From the NCBI RefSeq assembly GCF_004011095.1, contig NZ_CP028129.1, positions 868,001 to 932,000 of the forward strand: a DNA stretch of 64,000 bases, in the 5' to 3' direction. The DNA comes from Rathayibacter rathayi (GTDB lineage Bacteria; Actinomycetota; Actinomycetes; Actinomycetales; Microbacteriaceae). This document shows positions 1 to 16,560 of this stretch, one piece after another. Position 1 is the first letter of the stretch. Every line of letters starts with the position of its first letter. The translations under genes were made by a program, and so were the position numbers. The notes beneath the pieces were generated by a model. That model saw only the letters and a list, made by a program, of their open reading frames with translations, searched no databases and was not told where the DNA came from.

Positions 1-1526
<1,526 letters not shown>

Positions 1527-1533
1527 GGCGGCT

Positions 1534-2487
1534 GTGAGCGAGGACACCCCCACCACGGCGAAGAGCCGCGCCGAGCGCGACGCCGCACCCGCGAAGGCCG
1601 CGACGCTGATCGAGGCGCTGCCCTGGCTGCGGAGCTTCCACGCCCGCACGATGGTGATCAAGTTCGGCGGCAACGCGATGGTCTCGGAGGAGCTGCAGCG
1701 CTCCTTTGCCCAGGACATGGTCTACCTGCGCTACGCAGGGATCCGCCCCGTCGTCGTGCATGGCGGCGGTCCGCAAATCTCGCGGATGCTGGACCGGCTC
1801 GGCATCGCCAGCGAGTTCCGCGGCGGCTACCGCGTCACGAGCCCGGAGGCGATGGAGGTGGTCCGGATGGTGCTCACCGGCAGCATCAGCCGCGACATCG
1901 TCCGCCGGATCAACGAGCACGGTCCGCTGGCGGCCGGTATCTCGGGCGAGGACGCGGGCCTGTTCGTCGGGCGCCGCCGCGGCGTCGTCATCGACGGCGA
2001 GGAGCACGACCTCGGCCTGGTCGGCGACGTGATCGCCGTCGACCCTGCCGCCGTCCTCGCGCAATTGGAGGCCGGGCGGATCCCGGTCGTGTCGTCGATC
2101 GCCCCCGACGCCGACGATCCGACCCAGTCCCTCAACGTCAATGCCGATGCGGCTGCTGCCGCGCTGGCGGTCGCACTCGGCGCCGAGAAGCTCGTCGTCC
2201 TCACCGACGTGGCCGGTCTGTACTCCGACTGGCCCGACCGCGAGTCGCTCGTCTCGCACATCCGCTCGGACGACCTCGCAGCCCTGCTGCCCTCGCTCGA
2301 GTCGGGGATGATCCCCAAGATGACCGCCTGCCTCGACGCCGTGCGCGGCGGAGTGCCCAAGGCCGCCATCATCGACGGCCGCATCCCGCACTCGATCCTG
2401 CTCGAAGTGTTCACCTCGGAGGGCATCGGCACCGAAGTCGTCGCCTCGCTCGATCCCCGCGACCGGGAGCGAAGGTCGGGCCGCTGA
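1534..2487 (+). CDS. argB: Acetylglutamate kinase
   Basis: A 317-residue amino-acid kinase that phosphorylates N-acetylglutamate with ATP. It is the usual arginine-feedback target in organisms with ArgJ. Seen in the sequence: VIKFGGNAM (the Lys-Gly-Gly phosphate-binding segment, about residues 42-50), [10 protein letters not shown] and [13 protein letters not shown], all typical of ArgB. The GTG start lies 7 bases after argJ. A charged N-terminal stretch of about 25 residues precedes the kinase core, as in arginine-sensitive forms. A 92-base gap separates it from argD; I see no convincing promoter or operator in that gap. Confidence 0.95.
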   Translation: MSEDTPTTAKSRAERDAAPAKAATLIEALPWLRSFHARTMVIKFGGNAMVSEELQRSFAQDMVYLRYAGIRPVVVHGGGPQISRMLDRLGIASEFRGGYRVTSPEAMEVVRMVLTGSISRDIVRRINEHGPLAAGISGEDAGLFVGRRRGVVIDGEEHDLGLVGDVIAVDPAAVLAQLEAGRIPVVSSIAPDADDPTQSLNVNADAAAAALAVALGAEKLVVLTDVAGLYSDWPDRESLVSHIRSDDLAALLPSLESGMIPKMTACLDAVRGGVPKAAIIDGRIPHSILLEVFTSEGIGTEVVASLDPRDRERRSGR

Positions 2488-2579
2488 TCCTCAGCGGCCC
2501 CGGCTCCGAGCGTCCATCCCGCCCCGGGCGGGCGCACCGTCGGCCCTCGTGGCCGGACCGCTCCGATCGAAAGGCCACT

Positions 2580-3782
2580 ATGTCCACCTCTACGACCGCG
2601 TCCCGCACCGAGGCGGCCCGTGAGCGCTACTCGAGCGCGATGATGCAGACCTTTGCGTCTCCGCTCGCCGTACTCGAGCGCGGGGAGGGCTGCCGGGTCT
2701 GGGATGTCGACGGCCGTGAGTACCTCGACTTCCTCGGCGGCATCGCGGTCAACTCGCTCGGCCACGCGCATCCCGTCTTCGTCGAGGCCGTGTCCCGCCA
2801 GGCGAGCGCACTCGCTCACGTCTCGAACTATTTCGCGACCGCCCCACAGATCGAGCTGGCCGAGACCCTGCGCCGCCTGACCGGTGCCGGAGACGAGGGC
2901 CGCGTCTTCTTCGCCAACTCCGGTACCGAGGCGAATGAGGCGGCCTTCAAGCTGGCGCGACTCAACGCGGCCGGCGGGCGGCACCGCATTCTCGCCCTGC
3001 AGAACGCGTTCCACGGGCGGTCGATGGGCTCGCTCGCCCTGACCGGCAAGGTCGCCATGCGCGCGCCGTTCGAGCCGATGCCCGGCGGTGTCGAGCATCT
3101 CGAGGCGAGCATCGGTGCTCTGGAGGCCACGCTCGACGAGTCGGTCGCCGCGCTGATCGTCGAGCCGATTCAGGGGGAGGCGGGCGTCATCCCGCTTCCG
3201 GTCGGCTACCTGGAGCGTGCGCGCGAGCTCACCCGCCAGCACGGCGCCCTGCTCATCGTCGATGAGATTCAGACCGGCGTCGGACGGACCGGGCGCTGGT
3301 TCGCCTACCAGGAGGCCGAGATCCTCCCCGATGCGATCACCCTGGCCAAAGGGCTCGGCGGCGGTTTCCCCATCGGAGCCCTGGTGACCTTCGGCGAGGC
3401 GTCCTCCCTCCTGCGGAAGGGCCAGCACGGCAGCACCTTCGGCGGCAACCCGCTCGCGACCGCGGTTGCAGGCGCCGTGCTCGCCGAGATCGAGCGCGCC
3501 GACCTGCTCGGCAATGCCCGGGAGCGCGGCAATCAGATCGTTGAGGCGTTGACCGCGCTCGACTCGCCGCTGATCGCCGGGGTCCGCGGAGCCGGGCTGC
3601 TCCTGGGCATCGCGCTGACTCGCCCGGTCGCCGCCGAGCTCGCCGCCGCCTGCCTCGATGCCGGCCTGATCGTGAACGCCGCGAACGACTCGAGCATTCG
3701 TCTCGCGCCGCCGCTCGTCGTGGCCGCCGCCGATGTCGCCGAATTCGCCGAGCGCCTCGGCCGCGCCCTGCAGACCCTCTGA
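2580..3782 (+). CDS. argD: Acetylornithine aminotransferase
   Basis: A 400-residue fold-type I PLP enzyme that converts N-acetylglutamate semialdehyde to N-acetylornithine using glutamate. Motifs seen: NSGTEANEAA (about 113-122), VEPIQGEAG (195-202), VDEIQTGVGRTG (227-238) and ITLAKGLGGG with the PLP Lys257. The ATG start follows an AAAGG ribosome site about 6 bases upstream. It sits in order between argB and argF, which separates it from other class III aminotransferases of similar sequence. Confidence 0.95.
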   Translation: MSTSTTASRTEAARERYSSAMMQTFASPLAVLERGEGCRVWDVDGREYLDFLGGIAVNSLGHAHPVFVEAVSRQASALAHVSNYFATAPQIELAETLRRLTGAGDEGRVFFANSGTEANEAAFKLARLNAAGGRHRILALQNAFHGRSMGSLALTGKVAMRAPFEPMPGGVEHLEASIGALEATLDESVAALIVEPIQGEAGVIPLPVGYLERARELTRQHGALLIVDEIQTGVGRTGRWFAYQEAEILPDAITLAKGLGGGFPIGALVTFGEASSLLRKGQHGSTFGGNPLATAVAGAVLAEIERADLLGNARERGNQIVEALTALDSPLIAGVRGAGLLLGIALTRPVAAELAAACLDAGLIVNAANDSSIRLAPPLVVAAADVAEFAERLGRALQTL

Positions 3783-3813
3783 CCCCGTACCTCCACTGAA
3801 AGCGACCAGCACC

Positions 3814-6364
<2,551 letters not shown>

Positions 6365-6366
6365 GC

Positions 6367-6984
6367 GTGGCCCTGCCGGATCTCTCGCGCTCGGCTCTCG
6401 AGGTCGCCCCGGAGCTGCTCGGACGTGTCCTCCTGCATCGCACGCGGGAGGGTGTGGTCGGTGTCCGACTGACGGAGGTGGAGGCGTACCTCGGCGTCGG
6501 CGAGGACCCGGGCTCGCACGCTTATCGCGGCCCGACTGCGGGGACGGCGCCGATGTTCGGTGCGCCCGGGTCCGTCTACGCCTACTTCAGCTACGGGATG
6601 CATACATGTCTCAACATCGTCTGCTCGCCGGTGGGCACCGCGTCGGCGGTGCTGCTGCGCGCGGGCGACATTGTCGCGGGGGAGGAGCTGGCCCTGCTCC
6701 GGCGGGGTCCCGTCCGGCATCGGGACATTGCCCGCGGGCCCGCCCGGCTCGCGAAGGCACTCGGCGTCCAACTCTCGGAGTCGGGCGATCCGCTCGAGGC
6801 GGCGTTCGAACTGCTGCCGGGGCGGCCGCCTTCCACCGTCGCCGCCGGCCCGCGGACCGGGGTCTCGGGAGTCGGTGGCGGCGACGAGTTTCCGTGGCGC
6901 TTTAGCATCCCGGGCGAGCCGACCGTCTCGCCCTACCGGCGGGCGGTACCCCGGCGCCCGCCCGGAGCTCTGCCGGCGAGGTAG
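6367..6984 (+). CDS. DNA-3-methyladenine glycosylase (AAG/MPG family)
   Basis: A 205-residue protein of the Pur_DNA_glyco (human AAG-like) family, which removes alkylated purines such as 3-methyladenine in base-excision repair. Seen: ELLGRVLLHR, the LTEVEAYLG segment that holds the catalytic glutamate, SHAYRGPTAGTAPMFG, VYAYFSYGMHTCLNIV, and a C-terminal GEPTVSPYRRA. The GTG start lies two bases after the 46-aa membrane peptide stop, so it is probably cotranscribed with the arg operon. The C-terminus is proline/arginine-rich and slightly longer than the conserved core. Confidence 0.9.
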   Translation: MALPDLSRSALEVAPELLGRVLLHRTREGVVGVRLTEVEAYLGVGEDPGSHAYRGPTAGTAPMFGAPGSVYAYFSYGMHTCLNIVCSPVGTASAVLLRAGDIVAGEELALLRRGPVRHRDIARGPARLAKALGVQLSESGDPLEAAFELLPGRPPSTVAAGPRTGVSGVGGGDEFPWRFSIPGEPTVSPYRRAVPRRPPGALPAR

Positions 6985-7009
6985 AGCCGGGCGTGCGCCA
7001 GCCCGTGGT

Positions 7010-7639
7010 TTAGCCCGTTAGGTAGAGCCGGCCGAGTATGCCGAGCGCCGCCGACCAGGCAAGGCTCGCCAGCGTGCCAATGATGAACCGCTCGCGCGCC
7101 TCCGGGGACGCGAGCTCGCTGAACCGGCCGACGCCCTTGATCGCCACGACGACCGCGATCCCCTCGGGCAGGCCGCTCATTAGGGTGCCGGCGGTAGCGA
7201 TGCGCTCGAGGACGCCGATCGTCGTGCCGCCGCGCAGCACCTCGATCGGCTGCCCGATCGCCGAGGGCGCGCCTGCGCTCGCCGGCCGGAAGCCTCCGGC
7301 CACCATGATTCCGCCGTGTGTGCCGGTGCGGGAGTCGGCTGTGGCCAGGTCGAGGGTGAGCAGCACGATCGGACTGCCGCCGACGATCGCCAGGGCGAAG
7401 GCGAGGACAGTCACCAGCACGGAGTGGATCGGCGGTGCAGAGGGCCCGGCGATCGCCGTCAGGAGGAATGCGGCGGCCGCCGCAGCCAGCGCGATCCAGG
7501 CCAGCTGCGGTCGGCGCAGCCGCACGGCGAGCACCGCTCCGGCGAGCCCGCCGAGGAGCACGAGCACGACTCCTGTCCAGGAGGCGGGCTGGAGCGCCGA
7601 GGCGAGCAGCAGTGCGGGGGAGCCGGGGGCGGCCGTCAT
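7010..7639 (-). CDS. Membrane protein paired with the SatD-like regulator
   Basis: A 209-residue protein with several hydrophobic segments (about residues 20-40, 47-65, 75-98 and 180-205) and a more polar middle (about 100-150). The ATG start overlaps the stop of the SatD-like gene by four bases (ATGA at 7636-7639 read on the minus strand), so the two are translationally coupled. I recognise no catalytic motif. SatD-like proteins often sit beside a small integral membrane protein, so a joint envelope-related role is a reasonable inference, but the function is unknown. Confidence 0.75.
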   Translation of the reverse strand: MTAAPGSPALLLASALQPASWTGVVLVLLGGLAGAVLAVRLRRPQLAWIALAAAAAAFLLTAIAGPSAPPIHSVLVTVLAFALAIVGGSPIVLLTLDLATADSRTGTHGGIMVAGGFRPASAGAPSAIGQPIEVLRGGTTIGVLERIATAGTLMSGLPEGIAVVVAIKGVGRFSELASPEARERFIIGTLASLAWSAALGILGRLYLTG

Positions 7640-8271
7640 CGGGGGGTCCTCTCGTCGGTGGGGTCGAGCGTACGGTCGACCACCGTCAGCAGCCGTGCGA
7701 GCGCGTCGCGCGCCGGCGTGTCCAGTCGGGCGCTCGCCGCGCGGACTCGGAGGCTGACCGCCTGCGGGCTGACGGCGAGGTGCTCGGCGGCGTCCTTCTG
7801 TGAGAGGCCGCTCTCGATCAGGTCGACGATCTGCCAGCCGGCCTCCGTGCGCGCGTCGCGCAGGAGCAGGAGCGGATCGATCAGCGCCAGGACGTCGGCC
7901 GATGCGGGAGCGTCCGCGTCGGGCGCGTCGGGGTCGAGGGAGAAGCGGGTCGGCCGGCCCTTCGCGGCCTCGACCGCCCGGCGCGCCGCGAAGTACGCCT
8001 CGCCGCGCGCCGCCCTCGTGGTTGTGGGGAGTGGCCGATCGACGGGGCCGATGCCGAGCCCGATGCTCCAGTGGCCGGTGCGGTGCAGGTCGAGCACGAG
8101 CGCGACGACGACGTCGGCCCGGTCGAGTACGAACTGGAACTCATCGCCGGCGGTGCGTTCCGGCGGCAGGACGAAGGAGTCGCCGCCCCGGGTGAGGAGG
8201 CTCGCGATAGCCTGCTCGACGCGGTCGACGTCGTGTCTGCTGTCGCGCTGATCTGCGGTGATGACGAACAT
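7636..8271 (-). CDS. SatD-family protein with C-terminal helix-turn-helix
   Basis: A 211-residue protein. Residues 1-110 resemble the SatD family: VITADQRDSR at the N-terminus and GDEFQ at 42-46, a pattern reminiscent of GGDEF/cyclase folds. Residues 145-180 form a helix-turn-helix (SGLSQKDAAEHLAVSPQAVS). It is therefore probably a cytoplasmic DNA-binding regulator, perhaps sensing a ligand through the N-terminal domain. A strong GGAGGT ribosome site precedes the ATG. The upstream 60 bases carry inverted repeats over the promoter, which suggests self-regulation. The family assignment is from motifs only; SatD biochemistry is poorly known. Confidence 0.7.
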   Translation of the reverse strand: MFVITADQRDSRHDVDRVEQAIASLLTRGGDSFVLPPERTAGDEFQFVLDRADVVVALVLDLHRTGHWSIGLGIGPVDRPLPTTTRAARGEAYFAARRAVEAAKGRPTRFSLDPDAPDADAPASADVLALIDPLLLLRDARTEAGWQIVDLIESGLSQKDAAEHLAVSPQAVSLRVRAASARLDTPARDALARLLTVVDRTLDPTDERTPR

Positions 8272-8287
8272 GGCACCTCCGTGGTCA

Positions 8288-8316
8288 AGTATCTAGGCTT
8301 GATCTCACCCGATCAA
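8288..8316 (-). promoter_or_regulatory. Promoter of the SatD-like operon
   Basis: Read on the minus strand, TTGATC (complement of 8311-8316) and GATACT (complement of 8288-8293) are 17 bases apart, a good sigma-70-type arrangement. They lie just upstream of a GGAGGT site and the ATG at 8271. The leader would be only about 10 bases. Prediction from hexamers and spacing only. Confidence 0.5.
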
Positions 8317-8332
8317 GCCACACAGCTTGATC
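8296..8332. promoter_or_regulatory. Inverted-repeat operator, CTTGATC sites
   Basis: GGCTTGATC (8296-8304) and its perfect inverse GATCAAGCC (8311-8319) are separated by six bases. A further AGCTTGATC lies at 8324-8332, and a half-like CAAGTATC at 8286-8293. The sites cover the predicted spacer and -35 of the leftward SatD-like operon. The obvious candidate binder is the helix-turn-helix protein encoded just downstream; this is inference. Confidence 0.5.
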
Positions 8333-8372
8333 GCTGATTTTTCCGCCGGTGCCGCCACGCTAGCCTGGGGTC

Positions 8373-9683
8373 GTGACCGACCAGGACCTCCCCGGCTCCG
8401 TACCGAGCCCTCAGCTCGACCCCGCCTTCGATTCCGTCTGGGACGAGCTGGTCTGGCGAGGATCGGTGCACGTCTCGACCGACGCCGCGGCGCTGCGCGA
8501 GCTGCTGTCGGGGGAGCCGATCACCTACTACTGCGGATTCGACCCGACGGCCCCCAGCCTCCACCTCGGCAATCTGGTGCAACTGATCCTGATGCGCAGG
8601 CTCCAGCTCGCCGGACACCGTCCGCTCGGACTCGTCGGTGGCTCGACCGGTCTGATCGGAGATCCCCGGCCGACCGCGGAGCGGACTCTGAACTCCCGCG
8701 AGACGGTGATCGAGTGGGTGCAGCGCTTGCAAGCCCAGGTCTCGCGTTTCGTTCCGGCCGAGGGTGACAACGGGATGCGCCTGGTCAACAACCTCGACTG
8801 GACCGCTCCGCTCTCCGCGATCGACTTCCTTCGTGAGATCGGCAAGCACTTCCGCGTGGGCACCATGCTCAAAAAGGACGCCGTCAGTGCGCGCCTAAAC
8901 TCGGACGCGGGGATCAGCTACACCGAGTTCAGCTACCAGATCCTGCAGGGGCTCGACTACCTCGAGCTGTACCGGCAATACGGATGCGTGCTGCAGACCG
9001 GTGGCAGCGACCAGTGGGGCAACCTCACCAGCGGAACCGATCTGATCCACCGCACGGAGGGCGTTTCGGTGCACGCCATCGGAACTCCGCTGGTGATGAA
9101 CTCCGACGGCACCAAGTTCGGCAAGAGCGAGGGCAACGCCGTCTGGCTCGACCCCGAGCTAACCAGCCCGTATTCGTTCTACCAGTTCTGGGTCAACACC
9201 GATGACCGCGACGTCGTCGACCGCCTGCGGATCTTCACGTTCCTCCCTCGGACGGAGATCGAGCGGCTCGAGCGGGCAAGTGCGCAGGAGCCGTTCCGAC
9301 GCGAGGCGCAGCGTGCCCTCGCGTGGGAGGTCACCTCCTTGGTGCACGGAGCGGAGGTAACGCGAGCGGTGATCGCCGCATCCGCCGCGCTTTTCGGCAA
9401 GGGCTCACTGGAGGGGATTGATCCGGCCATCCTCCGCGGAGCGCTCGAGGCGGTCCCCTCGATGGACGCCGGTGCGGGAACGCCGGCTTTGCAGGCGTTC
9501 GTCGAGACGGGGCTCGTCGCCAGCATGGGGGAGGCCCGGCGCGCTCTCGCCCAGGGCGGGCTCTCTGTGAACAACGTCGCGCTCGCGTCGGAATCCGTCA
9601 CCCTCGAGGAGCTGCCGCTGATCGAGGGGATCGCGGTACTCCGCCGCGGCAAGAAAAGCTTCGCCGGAGCGTTCGTCCGCTGA
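8373..9683 (+). CDS. tyrS: Tyrosyl-tRNA synthetase
   Basis: A 436-residue class I aminoacyl-tRNA synthetase of the bacterial TyrRS type. The HIGH-like motif is HLGN (64-67) in the segment GFDPTAPSLHLGN. The KMSKS-like loop is KFGKS (248-252), followed by EGNAVWL. TGGSDQWGN near 209-217 is the family tyrosine/ATP-pocket segment. The last ~70 residues (ARRALAQGGLSVNN) form an S4 RNA-binding domain. GTG start. In mycobacteria tyrS lies a few genes ahead of tlyA; here an rRNA operon fills that gap. Confidence 0.96.
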   Translation: MTDQDLPGSVPSPQLDPAFDSVWDELVWRGSVHVSTDAAALRELLSGEPITYYCGFDPTAPSLHLGNLVQLILMRRLQLAGHRPLGLVGGSTGLIGDPRPTAERTLNSRETVIEWVQRLQAQVSRFVPAEGDNGMRLVNNLDWTAPLSAIDFLREIGKHFRVGTMLKKDAVSARLNSDAGISYTEFSYQILQGLDYLELYRQYGCVLQTGGSDQWGNLTSGTDLIHRTEGVSVHAIGTPLVMNSDGTKFGKSEGNAVWLDPELTSPYSFYQFWVNTDDRDVVDRLRIFTFLPRTEIERLERASAQEPFRREAQRALAWEVTSLVHGAEVTRAVIAASAALFGKGSLEGIDPAILRGALEAVPSMDAGAGTPALQAFVETGLVASMGEARRALAQGGLSVNNVALASESVTLEELPLIEGIAVLRRGKKSFAGAFVR

Positions 9684-9767
9684 TCGCGCCCGGCTGCGGC
9701 GTGGGTAAGTTCGCGGAGACGCGACGGGCCCGACCACGAATTGCGACACGCCCGGGACACGGGTGAT

Positions 9768-9796
9768 TTGCCGGGCGGCGAGCGCCGACGTAATGT
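9768..9796 (+). promoter_or_regulatory. Candidate upstream rrn promoter (P1)
   Basis: TTGCCG (9768-9773) and TAATGT (9791-9796) with a 17-base spacer, facing the rRNA genes. The rest of 9684-10055 holds no gene that I can support; short frames there lack any family motif or ribosome site. Confidence 0.35.
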
Positions 9797-10055
9797 AACT
9801 CCTCGTCACCCCAAAGGAGCGGCGAGCGAGTGTCCGGCGCGGAGCGTCAAGACCAGCTGGCCCACCTCAAGCGGGGACCATCTACTCGCTCCCAGGTCTG
9901 TTCGAGACTCGTCTCGTGAAGGCTGTGGGATGGCGAGTGTAAGATGCACAGCCTCCACGGGACACGGTCCCGGCCTCGATGCATGGCCTCACGGCCGCGC
10001 CCGGTGCAGCGGTGCGATCCTCGATCGCGCAGCGACCACCACGATGAAGCCGGAT

Positions 10056-10083
10056 TTGACACGGCCTGCGGATGTGCTAAGTT
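10056..10083 (+). promoter_or_regulatory. rrn promoter (P2)
   Basis: A consensus TTGACA at 10056-10061 and TAAGTT at 10078-10083 with a 16-base spacer, about 360 bases before the 16S rRNA. The bases from the -10 onward closely match those at the tRNA-Pro promoter at 30957-30976, which supports a stable-RNA promoter. Confidence 0.65.
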
Positions 10084-10257
10084 AGTCGAGTTGCCACGGA
10101 GGCGATAGAGACCTTGGTCTCCATCAGCTTAACCGATCTCGGCACGTAAGACAAATTCAAGCACAAATATCGAGTGGCTCCGGCTCTCGACAAACATCTT
10201 TCGATCACTCTCGTTGTGAAGCATCTTTTTTGGTGTGGAGGCGGGGTGTGTCCGATT

Positions 10258-10282
10258 CTTGAGAACTCAACAGCGTGCACTA
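10258..10282 (+). promoter_or_regulatory. rrn leader antitermination/processing element
   Basis: CTTGAGAACTCAACAGCGTG is the leader element commonly seen ahead of actinobacterial 16S genes, containing the boxA-like antitermination region. A variant of it (TTTGAGAACTACACAGTGGA) recurs in the 16S-23S spacer ahead of the 23S rRNA. Confidence 0.6.
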
Positions 10283-10440
10283 TGTTCAATGCCAATTTTA
10301 TATCCCGGCTCGGTCTTTGGATCGGGTGGGGTTTCCTTTGGAAATTGATGTCAGCTTCCGGCTTTCGGGTCGGAGAGATGTCGTATTTGCTAGAGGTCAA
10401 ACTTGATTTCCTTCTCTTTGGGGTTGGGGGTCGTAATTTT

Positions 10441-11969
<1,529 letters not shown>

Positions 11970-12237
11970 AGCATCTGGACACCGTAGGGTGTTCCAGGGG
12001 GCCGGATCAAAGCGAATGTCTTTGCTGGTCGCTCATGGGTGGAACATTGAACGAGGTGCTCGTCGAGATCGTCTCGCGTTAGTACAGCCTTCGGGTTGGG
12101 AACGCGTCGGGGTGGTGGAGTCGGGTGCATGCACGCTGTTGGGTCCTGAGGGACCGGGCCGGTTGCCTTCGGGTGGCGGGGTCGACTCTCTGGATCTTTT
12201 TCTCACGCCTGGGTGTGTGGGGGAGGGATACCGCCCG

Positions 12238-12273
12238 TATTTTGAGAACTACACAGTGGACGCGAGCATCTTA
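12238..12273 (+). promoter_or_regulatory. 23S leader antitermination element in the spacer
   Basis: TTTTGAGAACTACACAGTGG followed by ACGCGAGCATCTTAG is the conserved spacer element of actinobacterial rrn operons, related to the 16S leader element at 10258. The repeat array begins immediately after it. Confidence 0.55.
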
Positions 12274-12690
12274 GATTCAGGACTACAAATCCTGGATCGT
12301 ATAGATCCGGGACTGTAAATCCCGGGTCGCTCAGATCCGGGACTTCAAATCCTGGGTCGAACAGATCGAGGACTCTCAATCGTCGGTCGCACAGGTCTGG
12401 GACTTCAAATCCTGGATTGCACAGGTCTGGGACTTCAAATCTCGGATTGCACAGGTCTGGGACTTCAAATCTCGGATCGCTCAGGTTCGGGACTTCAAAT
12501 CTCGGATCGCTCAGGTCTGGGACTTCAAATCCTGGGTCGCTCTGATCTGGGACTTTAAATCCTGGGTCGCTTAGGTTCGGGACTTCAAATCCTGGATCGC
12601 TTAGGTCTGGGACTTCAAATCCTGGATCGTTCGGGTTGAGGACTTCAAATCCTGTACCGGAAAATCTGGGACGTTGAGTCTTGGGTGAGG
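12271..12690 (+). repeat. Tandem array of ~14 diverged 30-bp units, each a 25-nt hairpin
   Basis: The period is exactly 30 bases for 13 units (starts 12271, 12301 ... 12631), and a 14th is shifted by one base. The core of most units is GGGACTTCAAATC followed by GGATCGC or GGGTCGC. Each unit folds as a 9-bp stem, a 7-nt loop (usually CTTCAAA) and a 9-bp return, with a 5-nt linker. Stem arms of unit 1 are 12274-12282 and 12290-12298; later units add 30. Units 1-3 and 5-12 keep all nine pairs when G-T is allowed; units 4, 13 and 14 have one or two mismatches. Because 30 is a multiple of 3, the minus strand shows a spurious 10-residue-repeat frame. Confidence 0.9.
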
Positions 12691-12772
12691 GGTTCGTGGG
12701 GGTGCCTTCGGGTGTTCCTGGCGATGAGTGTGCGTGTGATGTGGTGAGTGATGGGTTCTTGAACTCATGTGA

Positions 12773-15887
<3,115 letters not shown>

Positions 15888-16069
15888 ATCACTACACTCA
15901 TACCGTTGTAAAGGCTGGTAGGAGTGGTCAGAGATTGCTTGCGTCCACTTTGTGGTTCCCAGAAGACGGGCACCCCGCGCCGCCCTTCGAGGAGCGCGGA
16001 ACAATTGAATACACGCACGGCGTGTAACCCAGATTTGACCATCCACCTTGGGGTGGGTGTGTCGCCAGG
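15888..16069 (+). other. 23S-5S spacer
   Basis: About 180 bases, no gene. It contains ATTGCTTGCGTCCACTTTGT, typical of this spacer in relatives, and a short GC hairpin (ATCCACCTTGGGGTGGGT) before the 5S. Confidence 0.8.
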
Positions 16070-16187
16070 GTTACGGCGGCCATAGCGAGAGGGAAACGCC
16101 CGGTCACATTCCGAACCCGGAAGCTAAGACTCTCAGCGCCGATGGTACTGCAGGGGGGACCCTGTGGGAGAGTAGGACACCGCCGGA
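16070..16187 (+). rRNA. rrf: 5S ribosomal RNA
   Basis: About 118 nt, starting GTTACGGCGGCCATAGCGAG and ending near AGTAGGACACCGCCGGAC. The ends pair (GGCGG with CCGCC), and the conserved CCCGGTCACATTCCGAACCC is inside. It is the last gene of the rrn operon and is followed by a strong terminator. Confidence 0.97.
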
Positions 16188-16196
16188 CACCATTCA

Positions 16197-16232
16197 CGAT
16201 GGCCACCCAGAAATGGGTGGCCATCGCTGTTT
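16197..16232 (+). terminator. rrn operon terminator
   Basis: A perfect 13-bp stem, CGATGGCCACCCA (16197-16209), loop GAAA, and its inverse (16214-16226), followed by CTGTTTAA. A classic factor-independent terminator just after the 5S gene. Confidence 0.85.
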
Positions 16233-16317
16233 AACCGGCCGCTTCCGTTCGAGGAGGAACGCGCTCGGCCGAGGCGACGATGGCCGTCGTCGCCGCGTCA
16301 GGAGAAGAGGAGCATCA

Positions 16318-16560
16318 ATGAACGAGAACGACTCCCCTTTAGAATCGCGGTGGCAGGCGGCCGGCGGTGGCGAGGTCGTCTTCGATCCCGCTGCGCATCC
16401 CGCTGCGCATGACGCTGCGCATGACGCGGCAGACGACCCGGCGCTGTCTGACGAACTGCTGCGGATCGAACAGGCGCCGCTACCGGAGCGGGCCTCCACT
16501 TACACGCGGCTCCAGGAGCAGCTCCGTCTCCGCCTCGAGAACGCGGACCGCGACCGTTGA
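16318..16560 (+). CDS. Small conserved-position hypothetical protein, 80 aa
   Basis: The ATG at 16318 has a GGAGAAGAGGAG ribosome site and the frame ends in TGA overlapping the TTG start of tlyA. The product is acidic. Residues ~24-40 carry a PAAH/DAAH repeat encoded by a 12-base tandem repeat (CCGCTGCGCAT-type, 16388-16430). The C-terminal half (LSDELLRIEQAPLPERASTY) is the more ordinary part and resembles the short uncharacterised proteins encoded just before tlyA in other actinobacteria (Rv1693 position). Function unknown; probably cotranscribed with tlyA. Confidence 0.7.
   Translation: MNENDSPLESRWQAAGGGEVVFDPAAHPAAHDAAHDAADDPALSDELLRIEQAPLPERASTYTRLQEQLRLRLENADRDR

Noticed and set aside
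12271..12690. Possible CRISPR array
   Set aside because: The repeat period equals the repeat length, so there are no spacers. No cas genes are present and it is inside an rRNA operon.
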